Assembly: GCF_947172395.1 (NCBI RefSeq)
Contig: NC_069084.1
Location: 19,159,418-19,223,417, forward strand
DNA: 64,000 nt
Direction: 5' to 3'
Source: Bicyclus anynana
Lineage: Eukaryota; Arthropoda; Insecta; Lepidoptera; Nymphalidae
Part shown: piece by piece, positions 24,185 through 34,118 of the stretch
How the letters are laid out: each line of letters opens with the position of its first letter
How positions within the stretch are numbered: position 1 is the stretch's first letter
The notes under the pieces: generated by a model
Seen by the model: the letters and a program-made list of their open reading frames with translations, nothing else
Told to the model about the DNA's origin: nothing
The model's database searches: none
Position numbers and translations under genes: made by a program

Positions 24185-25420
24185 TTATTTACAGGCATTT
24201 AGTAAACACTGATTCACTTTAGGAAACAACATTTTCTTAATGTGTTTACTGTACACCATGTCGAAGTGATTCCACAGCGGGTCAGCGATTTTTGTTATCC
24301 TCAACACATTCGGCAATCCCTTCGCTAGCCAGAACACGTCCTCCGAGACAATCAAACGATCATTGCTCCCGTAGAACAGTGCGACGGGCAGAGTCGCGGC
24401 ACTCAACTTGTACGGCGGCGCTTGTTCTGTTCCGTAAATTGCGAGATTTCTAACTTTTCCATGATCGAATTTTTGAAATTTATCAGTCAGTAATCCTTGT
24501 CCATATCGAGCTAAATTGTGCACCGAAGTACCGGCTGGGGTGTGTGTGGCTATCGACTGCAGAGTTTCATCATCTACGGACCCCGGGTGCAATGAATCTA
24601 TCAGCCCGGCCGTAGCACCGCAGATGGCCCGGGCAGTCGCTCGAGACTTGCACAGTTGAGCCAGCGACCCTTGCACGAGCGCTCCTCTAGCGAAAACTTC
24701 ACGAACGCCCATCAGCGATAAACCTCTTTCCAATCTGTTGGCAGTTTCGAAAACTGCTCGTAATCCCACTGACTTTATGTTGACAATTCTCGTTGCCGGG
24801 GCTAAAGCTATTAATACATTAACTTTGTCGCAATAACCAGGTCTCTCGGAGCACATGATAAGTATCGTGCCAGCACCCTGGGAAAAGCCAATATAACTCA
24901 GTTTCTTTCGTTTGCTACTTCTTAAAACATAATCTACAGTGGCAGGTATGTCATAAAAACCCATTTCGTCAGCCGAAAATTGCCAAAATTTGTCATCTCT
25001 GTCTGGGTCGAGTCGCACGTGTCGCCTGCCATAGTAGGTGCCGCGTTGGTTGCCGACCCACAGCTCGTGGCACTGGGCCGCTATCAGATACGCCAGGCCC
25101 GCGTCCGGCCCGGCGTCCAGCCACGCGTCTGCGCTCTGGAACAGGCCGTGCATCAGCAGCACCGGAGACTTATTGAACTCGACGCAGTCCCGTCTTGTCA
25201 TTCGAAAAACAGTAAGGACATATCCATCCTCAGTGGTCACTGTGTGCTCTTCCGTCGCGAAACCGTAGTGATCACTTAGCTCTGTGAAATTCATAAAATG
25301 ATCTCTATGAATATCCACGTGAGGGCCGGCAAAGCTACTCTTTTGATTAAAACTTATACTATTTCTTACAGTAACGGCTACCGATAGTAAATATAACGTG
25401 GCCTTTGCTGTGAACGCCAT
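24185..25420 (-). CDS. Secreted acid lipase L3, single exon, canonical triad
   Basis: 411 codons. Signal peptide at residues 1-22 (MAFTAKATLYLLSVAVTV). Lipase-associated region at about 43-75, HGL at 91-93, WVGNQRG at 121-127. Ser180 lies in GFSQG, Asp354 in YGSND and His385 in WNHFD. Cys257/Cys267 form the conserved pair. All expected catalytic elements are present, so this is one of the conventional copies. Its 5' half is almost identical in nucleotides to L2. A stretch in its 3' half (TPAGTSVHNLARYGQGL) is nearly identical to broken copy L6, suggesting exchange between copies. It is probably a secreted, perhaps digestive, neutral lipid hydrolase; tissue and substrate are inference. Confidence 0.96.
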   Translation of the reverse strand: MAFTAKATLYLLSVAVTVRNSISFNQKSSFAGPHVDIHRDHFMNFTELSDHYGFATEEHTVTTEDGYVLTVFRMTRRDCVEFNKSPVLLMHGLFQSADAWLDAGPDAGLAYLIAAQCHELWVGNQRGTYYGRRHVRLDPDRDDKFWQFSADEMGFYDIPATVDYVLRSSKRKKLSYIGFSQGAGTILIMCSERPGYCDKVNVLIALAPATRIVNIKSVGLRAVFETANRLERGLSLMGVREVFARGALVQGSLAQLCKSRATARAICGATAGLIDSLHPGSVDDETLQSIATHTPAGTSVHNLARYGQGLLTDKFQKFDHGKVRNLAIYGTEQAPPYKLSAATLPVALFYGSNDRLIVSEDVFWLAKGLPNVLRITKIADPLWNHFDMVYSKHIKKMLFPKVNQCLLNACK

Positions 25421-25446
25421 TCTAACAACTAACGATGTAGTTAGTA

Positions 25447-25456
25447 TTTTTATATA
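25447..25456 (-). promoter_or_regulatory. TATA box of lipase L3
   Basis: The minus strand reads TATATAAAAA, 27-36 bases before the ATG at 25420. Initiation about 25-30 bases downstream would leave only a very short leader. L2 has an indel at this point and lacks the same TATA. Confidence 0.55.
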
Positions 25457-25837
25457 AAAAAAAATAAACTATAACTTGCTTATATTATGTATGACACTAT
25501 AAAACGGTATCGCACATTGTCTGTACGTCATAGAAATATTTAATGTTTTTACGTACACAAAGATAAATTATTATAATCTATCTACATCAATGATTAGTAA
25601 CCACTCTACTGGATGAAGATTAAGGGTAGAGATACAGGGGTGTGATTTGGTTCACCTAATTCACGTAACATTTTTTATAATTCAAACACGAACTTGTAAT
25701 TATATTTAATGGAAACTAATTGGAGTTTAAAGTAAAAAGCTTGAATTAAATTTTTGGCACCTAATTATTAAAAATCTATTGAGAGTCAAATAATTATTTG
25801 AGCAAATCTAAGGATAAAAACCGATCCGATAATGAGC

Positions 25838-26085
25838 CGTGATAGCCCAGTGGATATAACCTCTGCCTCCGATTCTAGAAGGTGTAGGTTCAAATTCGGT
25901 CCGGGGCATGCACCTTTAACTTTTCAGTTGTGTGCATTTTATGAATTTAAATATCACGTGTCTCAAACGGTGAAGGAAAACATCGTGAGGAATAAAGAGA
26001 ATTTTCTTAATTCTCTGCGTGTGTGAAGTCTGCCAATCCGCATTGGGCCAGCGTGGTGGACTATTGGATAATGATGAAGGATAAA
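25838..26085 (+). mobile_element. tRNA-derived SINE (family B)
   Basis: 'gtgatagcccagtggatataacctctgcctccgattc' head with B-box region 'aggttcaaattcggtccgg', then 'cacgtgtctcaaacggtgaaggaaaacatcgtgagg' and the tail 'gtctgccaatccgcattgggccagcgtggtggactattgg'. The extreme 3' end is truncated. Confidence 0.88.
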
Positions 26086-26368
26086 AACTTATAACACGCT
26101 CTACGTTAACAATTTGGTTGCCTCGTAGATAAATGAGCTTAAAATATGTAATTGTAATTATTTAAAATATATACAAAATCTTTTTATCCTGTTTATAAAT
26201 AAATTGATTATGCCGATTTATTCATAAACAAATCAGATACTCGTAAGTATTGCAAATAAAAATAAGTATTCAGTTACTTAAATTGTAACTTAAATAAGTT
26301 TTGTATTGTTCAACTTATCCGACCACTGACTGAGGCGGTACTTTGTATCCAATTCAGTAAGTAGATGG

Positions 26369-26407
26369 ATTTAACTGGATGAGTCATGTTGACTCATCCA
26401 GTTAAAT
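26369..26407. repeat. Perfect 18-bp inverted repeat with 3-base loop
   Basis: Arm 1 ATTTAACTGGATGAGTCA (26369-26386) and arm 2 (26390-26407) are exact reverse complements separated by TGT. The hairpin is absent from the aligned L2 flank, where only 'actcatccagtaatg' remains. Confidence 0.85.
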
Positions 26408-26600
26408 GCTGGAACAGTGTGGTGGAAGCTCTTAACCTGTAATGTCTGGCGGTGGTTTATTGGTTGACTTAGCAAATAATGAAAATGTCTGAATCCACTT
26501 CTGTCAGTCATATTATAACCAGAGTATCCGAATATAAGATCTTCACCGACTTGTCTACAGGATAAAAAGGTTTTCTATACATCAAATTAAATAAATCACA

Positions 26601-26792
26601 TCTATACTAATATTATAAAGCTGAAGATTTTGTTTGTTTGATTGCGCTAATCACAGGAACTACCGGTCCGATTTGAAAAATTCTTTTAGTGTTAGATTGC
26701 CAATTTATTGAGGAAGGTTATAGGCTATACTTTATCCCCGTATTCTTACGGGAACGGGAACCACGCGGCTAAAACCGCGCGGCGTCAGCTAG
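26601..26792 (+). mobile_element. Short Helitron-like element (Lep1-type), complete
   Basis: 5' TCTATACTAATATTATAAAG, 3' 'gcgcggcgtcagCTAG' followed by T, interior 'gaggaaggttataggctat' and 'gggaacgggaaccacgcgg'. Inserted after an A, as Helitrons require. Confidence 0.88.
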
Positions 26793-27131
26793 TAAAATAT
26801 ATTGTCAATGGGTTGTCTAAAAAAAATTCAGTCAGTTATGATTATGACGATATCCAGAATCCACACTTTACTACCATGTTCCTAATGTTAACTTAACTTT
26901 AATTCACTAATCAGACCACTACTACTCTAGCATAGCTCATGTACAAGTACGCAGGTGTTAGTAATCTGGTATTGTATTGTAAGCTGTAGTTTATTGAACA
27001 CTGGTTTCAATTGGAGTTTTAATACCCGATATTACTATACTATACATACGCATGGCGAGAGGATTCCTCAAGTGGTCAGCATTATTGTACCTCCAATATT
27101 TATGCCAACCGAACCTCGTCCTTCATATTAA

Positions 27132-27332
27132 ACTAGCTGACGCCGCGCGGTTATACCCGCGTGGTTCCCATTCCCGTAGGAATAAGGAGATAACATATAG
27201 CCTATAGCCTTCCTCGATAAATGGGCTATCTAACACAGAAAGAATTTTTCAAATTGGACCAGTATTCCTGAGATTAGCGCGTTCAATATAACAAACAAAC
27301 AAACTCTTCAGCTTTATAATATTAGTATAGAT
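27132..27332 (-). mobile_element. Short Helitron-like element (Lep1-type), complete, reverse
   Basis: The plus strand begins 'aCTAGctgacgccgcgcgg' and ends 'ttataatattagtataga', the exact reverse arrangement of the element at 26601. It sits between the duplicated 3' flank block (26930-27125) and the 5' stub of the lipase pseudogene. Confidence 0.88.
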
Positions 27333-27390
27333 AAATATCATCATCATCTCGAGTTTTTTCCATTGAATGACAATTTCCATTTCCGCAATG

Positions 27391-27651
27391 GTGACTTATT
27401 GTACTCGACGCCGTCTTGTCATTCGAAATATGGTGAGAATGTAGTCATGGTCGGTGGTCACTGAATGTTCTGCGGCATCGAAAGCGTGCTGAACAGTTAT
27501 CTCTGTAAAATTCATATAAGTGTCGTTTTGAAAGTCTGAGAAAGACTTCATCGAGTATAATAAAGAGACGTAGCTCGGCGCGTCAATGGTGATACATTAC
27601 CAGCAGAGATGAGCAATGAACAAGTAACTTGGCGTTTGTTACGAACGCCAT
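27391..27651 (-). pseudogene. Lipase pseudogene: 5' stub only, with stop and frameshifts
   Basis: ATG at 27651 follows a leader (cgtcagttgacaaaATGG) like that of L6. The frame reads MAFVTNAKLLV..., then hits a stop near codon 23. Further down, 'atgaattttacagag' (MNFTE), 'gaacattcagtgaccaccga' (EHSVTTD) and 'attctcaccatatttcgaatgacaagacgg' (ILTIFRMTRR) are the lipase-associated region with small deletions. Homology stops at about 27391, near residue 85 of its relatives, before the HGL motif. The 3' flank typical of L3 survives at 26930-27125, so the catalytic body was deleted and a Helitron-like element now lies at the gap. Confidence 0.85.
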
Positions 27652-27658
27652 TTTGTCA

Positions 27659-27663
27659 ACTGA
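27659..27663 (-). promoter_or_regulatory. Initiator-like TCAGT before the lipase stub
   Basis: TCAGT, the arthropod initiator core, lies eight bases before the pseudogene ATG and aligns with the TCAGT before L6. Whether it still directs transcription is unknown. Confidence 0.45.
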
Positions 27664-28659
27664 CGGCGCAACACTAAGATGGCTAGTTATCAATATCTTT
27701 ATTTTATTTTATTTCTGTGTAATGTTTTTCTTTATTTTAATACATAACATATTTAAATTTTTAAGTGTATTAAAATTTAATAGTGCTGTGTCTGAACAAT
27801 ATAATATTTTAAGATAATAATATCATTTTTATCTTGATTGTCTGCCTTTGGAGAAATCGAAAAAAAATCGTCTTGTAACAAAGGAAAACAGAGAAAATAT
27901 ATGTACCTGGGTTTTTTTTTATTGAAATGGTAGTACGAAGTTTGCCAAAGTATTCACGTATAATTTCAGGCATAGGTGTGTTTGTAACATTTTGAGTTTG
28001 ACAAATTTATTGGACTTTCAATAACATGGAACAACAAAATTCCATCAAAAATATTTTTATGTAAAACCATGATGACGACTGACTTTGAATGTACTCATTC
28101 AAGCAAAAAATAATTATCCAAATAAGTCCACGCGTGTTCCTGGCTCCTGGTTCCAGGCCGACGAATTGAGAACCTCCTGCTTTTTTAAGTCTATTAAAAA
28201 TGGAGTTAGTTGCAGGATTCGAACAAATTTCAAAACAAAAATAATTAAACTCAGTCACAGACTTTTCATGATAAAATGATTATGCTCTATAACATGCTCT
28301 TGATTTGCATGCGCATAATTGTTTTTAACCGATTTCAAAAAAGTAGGTTATGTATTGATCCCGTTTGTAAAGTTATATTGTCAGAACTGCACAGTTCTGT
28401 TTGTCAAACAGCTTCATCATCTCCATAAATAGGTCTAATAAAACTCCAAATTAGGGGAATAGTGTAAAACTTTCGTATTTCGTCTTCCGTCTTCGTCATC
28501 GAGGACGTGAAGCAGGCAACAGAGAGCCACTGGACCTCGTGGTGTTCGGTAGTCTATACAAGAGGCCTGTGTGCAGCACTGGACGACATCGCCTGATGAT
28601 GATGATGTAAGTTTCATTAAAATCGGGTCAGTAGTGTTTGAGAACTACTCGTATTAGAT

Positions 28660-28800
28660 GTATGTCACTAGCAAAATGTGTCGTTGGATTAGTATCATGT
28701 TTAAAGTAAATACACAACTAGAATTTATTAAACTAGTTAAACATAGATTATATAATGGTAAAATAGTCAAACAACCCGTTTTTTTGTTTAAGTAATATAT
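28660..28800. repeat. 3' flank of L4, matching 55160-55280 beside L6
   Basis: 'tatgtcactagcaaaatgtgtcgttggatta.ta.catgttt' and 'gtcaaacaaccc.ttttttg' recur at 55168-55277 with small indels. L4 and L6 therefore come from the same duplicated segment. Confidence 0.85.
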
Positions 28801-28853
28801 TATGTATTGAAAAAAATTACATGGTAACAAACTTTACCGCAAATATTAATAAA

Positions 28854-30086
28854 TTATATATAGTGGAAGAATTTATCAAAGACGACTGGTTTAATGTCTT
28901 TCGAGTGTATCATGTCGAAGTGATTCCACTGCGGGACAGCTATCGGCGTCGCTTCCTTCAAGTTCGGCAATCGATCCCTGAACCAAAACACATCTACCGG
29001 ATCAACGATATGATCGTTTAGTCCATAGAAAATTGCGCAAGGCGCAGTCACAGCACTCACGTTGTATACCGGTGGTTGCTCTGTGCCGTACATTGCGACA
29101 TTTTTATCTTTTCCATAATCAAATTTTTGAAAGTTTTCCGTAAGCAAACCCTGCCCATATCGAGCCAAATTATGAGCTGAAGTACCAGCCGGAAAGTGAG
29201 AGGCTATCAGTCGCACCGTTTCATTAGTTACGGATCCCGCATGAAATGAATCTATCAGTCCGTACGCAGAACCACAAAGGGCCTGGGCTTTCGCTGGAGA
29301 CTCACACATTTGAGCTAACGGCCCTTGCAAGAACCCTCCTCTAGCGAAGACTTCATTGACGCCCGCCGAGGACAAAGTTTCTTCCAATGCGTAAAAACTT
29401 TCAAAAACAGCTCTAAACATCACAGACTTCGTTTTGTAAAGTCTCGTCGCCGGAGCTAAAGCTATGAACATATTAACTTTGTCGCAATAACCAGGCCTCT
29501 CGGAGCACATGACGACAAACGTTCCAACACCCTGGGAAAAGCCAACATAATTCAGTTTTTCTGTTTCAGTACATTTTAAAATATAATCTATAGTAGCCGG
29601 TATGTCATAAAAACCTATTTCGTCGACCGAAAATTGCCAAAATTCTGCATCTCTATCTGGATCTAGATTGACATGTTTCCTGGCGTGGACGGTGCCGCGC
29701 TGGCTGCCGACCCACACATCGCGACACTCGTTCGCCAGCAGATACGCCAGGCCCGCGTCCGGGCCCGCGTCCAGCCACGCTTCCGGGCCCTGGTACAAGC
29801 CTTGCATCAGCAGCACCGGACGTCCTGTACACTCGTCACAGTCCCCTCTTCTCATTCTAAAAATGGTGATAACGTACCCATCGTCGGTGGTCACTGTGTG
29901 TTCTTCCGTCGTAAACCCGTGCAGACCACTCAGCTCTGTAAAGTTAAGCACACGGCTCTTATGCAGATCCGAGACAGGCTTGTCCGTATTCAGCAAAAGG
30001 TTCACGAGTGGTTCAAGAATTGCACCATTTCCAGTAGAAATGGCTATCGACAACAGAAGGATCGTGACGATTGTTCTGAACGCCAT
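28854..30086 (-). CDS. Secreted acid lipase L4, single exon, HG motif changed to QG
   Basis: The open frame extends upstream to 30170, but the ATG at 30086 is the likely start. It gives a 410-residue protein opening MAFRTIVTILLLSIAIS, the same signal peptide as L5, and the upstream extension runs through the promoter region. Ser184 is in GFSQG, Asp358 in YGLND, His389 in WNHFD, and Cys261/Cys271 are kept. The usual HGL motif next to the oxyanion hole is instead QGL (Gln95), and the usual WVGNQRG...YYGRRH stretch is WVGSQRG...VHARKH. The reading frame is intact, but these changes sit around the active-site entrance in otherwise invariant positions. The enzyme may have shifted activity or be losing it. 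Confidence 0.93.
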   Translation of the reverse strand: MAFRTIVTILLLSIAISTGNGAILEPLVNLLLNTDKPVSDLHKSRVLNFTELSGLHGFTTEEHTVTTDDGYVITIFRMRRGDCDECTGRPVLLMQGLYQGPEAWLDAGPDAGLAYLLANECRDVWVGSQRGTVHARKHVNLDPDRDAEFWQFSVDEIGFYDIPATIDYILKCTETEKLNYVGFSQGVGTFVVMCSERPGYCDKVNMFIALAPATRLYKTKSVMFRAVFESFYALEETLSSAGVNEVFARGGFLQGPLAQMCESPAKAQALCGSAYGLIDSFHAGSVTNETVRLIASHFPAGTSAHNLARYGQGLLTENFQKFDYGKDKNVAMYGTEQPPVYNVSAVTAPCAIFYGLNDHIVDPVDVFWFRDRLPNLKEATPIAVPQWNHFDMIHSKDIKPVVFDKFFHYI

Positions 30087-30126
30087 TATACCAGCTATGA
30101 ATAAGATGTAAATCGCTCTAACACGG

Positions 30127-30138
30127 CTATTTATTAAC
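30127..30138 (-). promoter_or_regulatory. TATA-like element of lipase L4
   Basis: The minus strand reads GTTAATAAATAG, 41-52 bases before ATG 30086. The same string precedes L5 (46473-46484) and nearly the same precedes L6 (56632-56643), so it is conserved across three copies. Confidence 0.65.
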
Positions 30139-30269
30139 AATGGTTGCATATAATAATTAGCATATGCCAATATTTGTTCTATACCTACTGGCTACTGCTA
30201 TATGTGTTACGGAATGGGCATGATTTCTGTACATTTAAAACTTTCTTTAAAGGCTTGGTTTACTGTCTC

Positions 30270-30425
30270 TGTGCGATGGAGTGAGCTATGCTTGGAGTTT
30301 TGGAGCATGATTAAATGAGAAAATACGAGGAGATCTACAGAAGAACCAAAGTCACTGACCTCAGAAAGTCACGAAGCTGAAGTGGCAATGGACAGGGCAC
30401 ATAGTTCGGAGAGCCGACGAACTCG
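30270..30425 (+). mobile_element. RTE-type LINE fragment, C-terminal tail (dead)
   Basis: 'gatggagtgagctatgcttggag' (AMERAMLGV-type) and 'gtcacgaagctgaagtggcaatggacagggcacatagttcggagagcc' (TKLKWQWTGHIVRRA) are the RTE reverse-transcriptase tail. It is 5'-truncated, with frameshifts. Confidence 0.85.
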
Positions 30426-31245
30426 AGTTGAGTGATTAAGCCACCTAACCATTCAGTTCACTCAACCCAAGACTACTGTTGAGAGATTAAGTTACCTAAC
30501 CGTTCATTTCACCCAAGACTATGGGATATTACCGGGTAATAATATACCTGAGATTAGGATTATAAAATTCATGACCTTTTTACGTTTTTTACTCTGGGTT
30601 CTAGCTTGGTTCAAAGGATTGTAACATGCCGCAGATTATTAATTCTGATTTGTCATCATCGAAGGTCAGATCAAAGAGTGTATAAGACAAAGCTCCCATT
30701 AATTGGTAATTAAACTTTTGTATTTCTTTGTTTATTAGAGTAAATTAATATTTTGTCAGAAATATATAGCCAATGTAAGCGTGATGTTTGCATCACATAC
30801 AATTTCAGGCACAGTCAGGCACAATTTCAAATGGATGTATATTAGTTATTTTTAATACGATAGGTTATGTAATTGTTGGCAGTTTTGCAAACTAATATAA
30901 AAATATAAATATGATTATCACATGTTTGGGCAGCTTTTCGTTAAGCCACGTTGTTGAACGTTGAGTGGTTCTACACAGTTCATTGCATACCGGGGCTTAA
31001 TACCGACCTAGGCGGGCATAGCCATTTCAACCTGATAGCTGCAACATATTGATGAATCACTTTGGATTATATTTTCGATTGTGGGATTCCTGTAGGCTGC
31101 TTAAGGGGACCTCGGGGATTATCGTCACCGGGGGATTTGGGCGAACGTACAAATTTTAAATGAAGAAGGGAGCGGAAACGACTCCTGTGTAACTCGGACC
31201 TCAGCTCAGGGACGGAGGGATAATAATGATTGTCAATATTCACTA

Positions 31246-31839
31246 CTAGCGGACGCCCGCGACTTCGTCCGCGTGGAATTCAGTTTTTCACAAATCTCAC
31301 GGAAACTATGGATTTTTCCGCAATGAAAAGTAGCAGTATTTGTTTAGCGTAGTCCTATTATTTAGCATATTAATTCAAGGTTGTTTGTTTTTAATTTAAA
31401 GGTAATAATATAGCATATTGTCACTGTGGCTATGTATTTCCGTGGTGTCACCTGGATCGAGGTAGCAGCTGAAAATCAGCGCCGCTTGGCCAAGTACTTT
31501 GCTTGGTTTATGCGGCACAATGCTGAGCTGTTACCTTTTTTCAAGGTTGTGCCAAACATAACGAAGTGGTTTTTGATGCTTCAACTACTTTAGTTTTGAT
31601 TTTCAATTGATCAGGTGGTTGTAGCATCAGACACAACAATAGTGCTTAGTTAGGCATTGTGGTGTATGGCACAATTTTTTAAATAAATGTTTTTTCTTTC
31701 AGTATGTTAATCCTGAGTGAAATATATTTCTATTCGAAATTTCCCAAAGCCAAATCGCTTCAGTAACTGCAGAGTAAAGGAAGAACAAACATACAAATAC
31801 ACTTAGATACACACTTTCTCCTTTATAATATTAGTATGA
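31246..31839 (-). mobile_element. Helitron-like element, reverse, split by a LINE 3' fragment
   Basis: The plus strand begins CTAGCGGACGCCCGCGACTT and ends 'ttataatattagtatga', i.e. 5' TC and 3' CTAG on the minus strand. Its left and right parts match the unsplit copy at 44401-44634 ('cgcgtggaattcagtttttcacaaatc', 'caaatcgcttcagtaac'). The middle is foreign. Confidence 0.82.
31437..31700 (+). mobile_element. LINE 3' UTR fragment nested in the Helitron-like element
   Basis: 'tccgtggtgtcacctggatcgaggtagcagc...aatgctgagctgttaccttttttcaaggttgtgcc' ends in 'aaataaatgttttttctttc'. It resembles the CR1-like LINE 3' region ('gcattatgctgaggcagcaac', 42362-42382) and the reverse fragment at 46785-46930. 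5'-truncated, as usual for LINE copies. Confidence 0.6.
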
Positions 31840-33220
31840 TACCCGTGCGAAGCCGGAGCGGAGCATGTTTTTATATACAACGTTTACAGTTTTTGTGTAG
31901 TGTATTTAGTATCAGCATTGCACCCGTGCGAGCGGGTCGCTAGTTATACATATAAGCCTTCCTCTTCAACCACTCTATCTATTAAATAACACCGCATCAA
32001 AATCCTTAAAGCATTCATAGGGGATAAAGGGATATAAGGACAGGGAAAGCGACTTTCTGTTTTACTATGTAGTAATGTGCGAGCTGGGCGGCGGATCCCG
32101 ATAACTGACGTGCAAAGTCACAGTCGTAATCTAGTCTTAACTTATGAGCTCATCAAAAGAACGCTTTAATTCGTTTTGTTCAAATAGAAGCTTTACGATG
32201 ATGATAATAAAGTTGTTAGTTGAAAATTTTTGATAATTTGGTAATTAGGTAGTAATTAACAAAGAAACCTTCAGACGCAAGTGGTTACGGTTCTTCAGCT
32301 GCACAAACGTGCGGCTTGTATAGTCAGTTTTCGTTCCGCTACGTCTGTTTGACTTGCAACTATGTCTACACCCCATCGACGTTCAGCGAGCCGCAGACGT
32401 ATACCTACCGCCTCTTTGCTTCAATAGCGGTTTATCTCGAAGAACACTATGTTACAGGAGACATGTCGTAGCGCTACGCGAGGCCTACAGGAAGTCTTTC
32501 ACTTCTGCGAGATGTATTATTTCAATACCTTTCAGGTCATTAATAAAACTCCAATACCTTCACCTCCTTCCACATAGTATAAATCACCACATACTTCGAA
32601 ATTACTTTCGCGTATTCTGCCTTAGCGAAAATGACTCTTGTAGCAATAACAATAAGGTGGTAACAATGCGGCAATACCCACTCTAAACAAACCTTTATTA
32701 CCGAGTAATAAAATGTAAACCAACGTCTCGACGTACTACAGGCATCAGGTTAACTGTTCAAGGTGAAATATACCTTGTTGTATGTGGTTACGTTTCAATT
32801 TTCTACAATCAAAACCGAATGTATTGCATTTATCTGGAGAAATGAGCATTGCTACCGTGAAATAAAGAACACCGTCTCCGCAGTTTTGTGCTAACTCGTT
32901 TGAACTTTAAACCTCAGAGAAAATGTCTTCGTTCGTTCGTCGTTTTTCGGCGGTGAACGGGGGCAAGCTTCAGAGAACTTAATTACGTAGGAAGCTTAAT
33001 AACTAAATATGTGTAAAATTAAAATATACCTATTTCATAAGTGCCCAACGGGACGATAACTTTTTGACATAGATTAAAGAAAAGCTCAGTACTTCGCAAC
33101 CACGACTCGATTCCAGGACCTCGTCGTAAAACGAAGTCACATCGGCTAAACACTGGATCGAAGGCTGTTTGTCCTTGAGTGTAGGGTGTAGACTGTTGTC
33201 AAAAGTCAAAAGTTATTTAT

Positions 33221-34118
33221 TAAACTGATTCTCATACAGTACCTGGCGCAATGTATGGGCCTCATTTAATTACAGACAGATGTAAGAAAAATTACTGAAA
33301 AAAAAACAAATTGGCGTGGAAGTCGCAGGCGTTCACTAGTAGGTGGACTATAATATTAGCCGATGCCCCGCGGTTTTACCCGCTTAGTTCTTGAGAATAC
33401 GGGGATAAAATAAAGCCTATAACATTCACAATGGGGATGATGACTAGGTTTGAATATATTGATTTTTATGATACATTCGGGTAAATAAGATCAATGTTAA
33501 CTAATGTATACATAAAAAACAAAGATTGTCTGGATATTTGCAAAATAAATAAGATTATAAGAGTTCAAAATCTATTAATTTTTTTTTCGTAATTTGATGA
33601 AAATTCATACAGTTTTAGCTTCCTTACATTAAATTTGACATTTTTCAATAAATGAACTATAAACATAAACGCACAAATAACAAAGATATTAGTAATTTTG
33701 TTTTATTTTGTATGGAGCGTTTTTCAGGGATCCGCGGCAGCGCCGCAAATCTGACCCTTTAAATCCCTGTAGGTCCGAAAGTAATGATCGCAGATACCCT
33801 GTTGCTTTTACAAAATTGCTTTGCTATTAGTATACTCTTAATTTATATACAATTTAAAAAACTGTCATCATCCCTATTAACGTGGCTTCCTAGTGTAAGT
33901 TCCAAGTTATTTTTTTAAATCGGTTCAGCAGTTCGAGAGATTACCCCCTATAATAGGTCCTACAAAATGTACCTCTTAGTACCTATAGATGAAAAAGTAA
34001 ACATTTACAATTTTTCCCTCAAAATTATCTGAGTTTATGGCTATAACAATAAATGACGTACTTTATTCTCTCATTTATTTATTAGTTCTTTTTCTTTTTA
34101 AATTTTTAACAATGTCAA
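33221..34118. other. Gene-free stretch
   Basis: It holds a short Helitron-like fragment at about 33356-33440 ('gatgccccgcggttttacccgc', 'aatacggggataaaataaagcctata'). The rest is AT-rich and unassigned. Confidence 0.5.

Larger units (their letters stand above)
25421..26940. repeat. 5' flank of L3, copy B of a segmental duplication (partner 21372-23300)
   Basis: It shares ordered blocks with the L2 flank, described there. Copy B has its own insertions: a family B SINE at 25838 and a Helitron-like element at 26601. No gene in it. Confidence 0.8.
30087..33220. repeat. 5' flank of L4, copy A of a ~3-kb segmental duplication (partner 46406-49325)
   Basis: Matching blocks in the same order: 30087-30180 with 46406-46540; 31080-31245 with 48063-48165 ('tcaccgggggat.tg.gcga.cg'); 32100-32330 with 48215-48430; 32748-32950 with 48888-49090 ('gaaatataccttgttgtatgtggttacgtt', 'acaccgtctccgcagttt.gtgctaactcg'); 33035-33215 with 49120-49320. 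Independent mobile elements interrupt each copy. No gene is visible in the shared DNA. Confidence 0.88.

Noticed and set aside
30087..30170. N-terminal extension of L4 (28 residues)
   Set aside because: It runs through the conserved TATA-like element and lies upstream of the signal peptide shared with the other copies.
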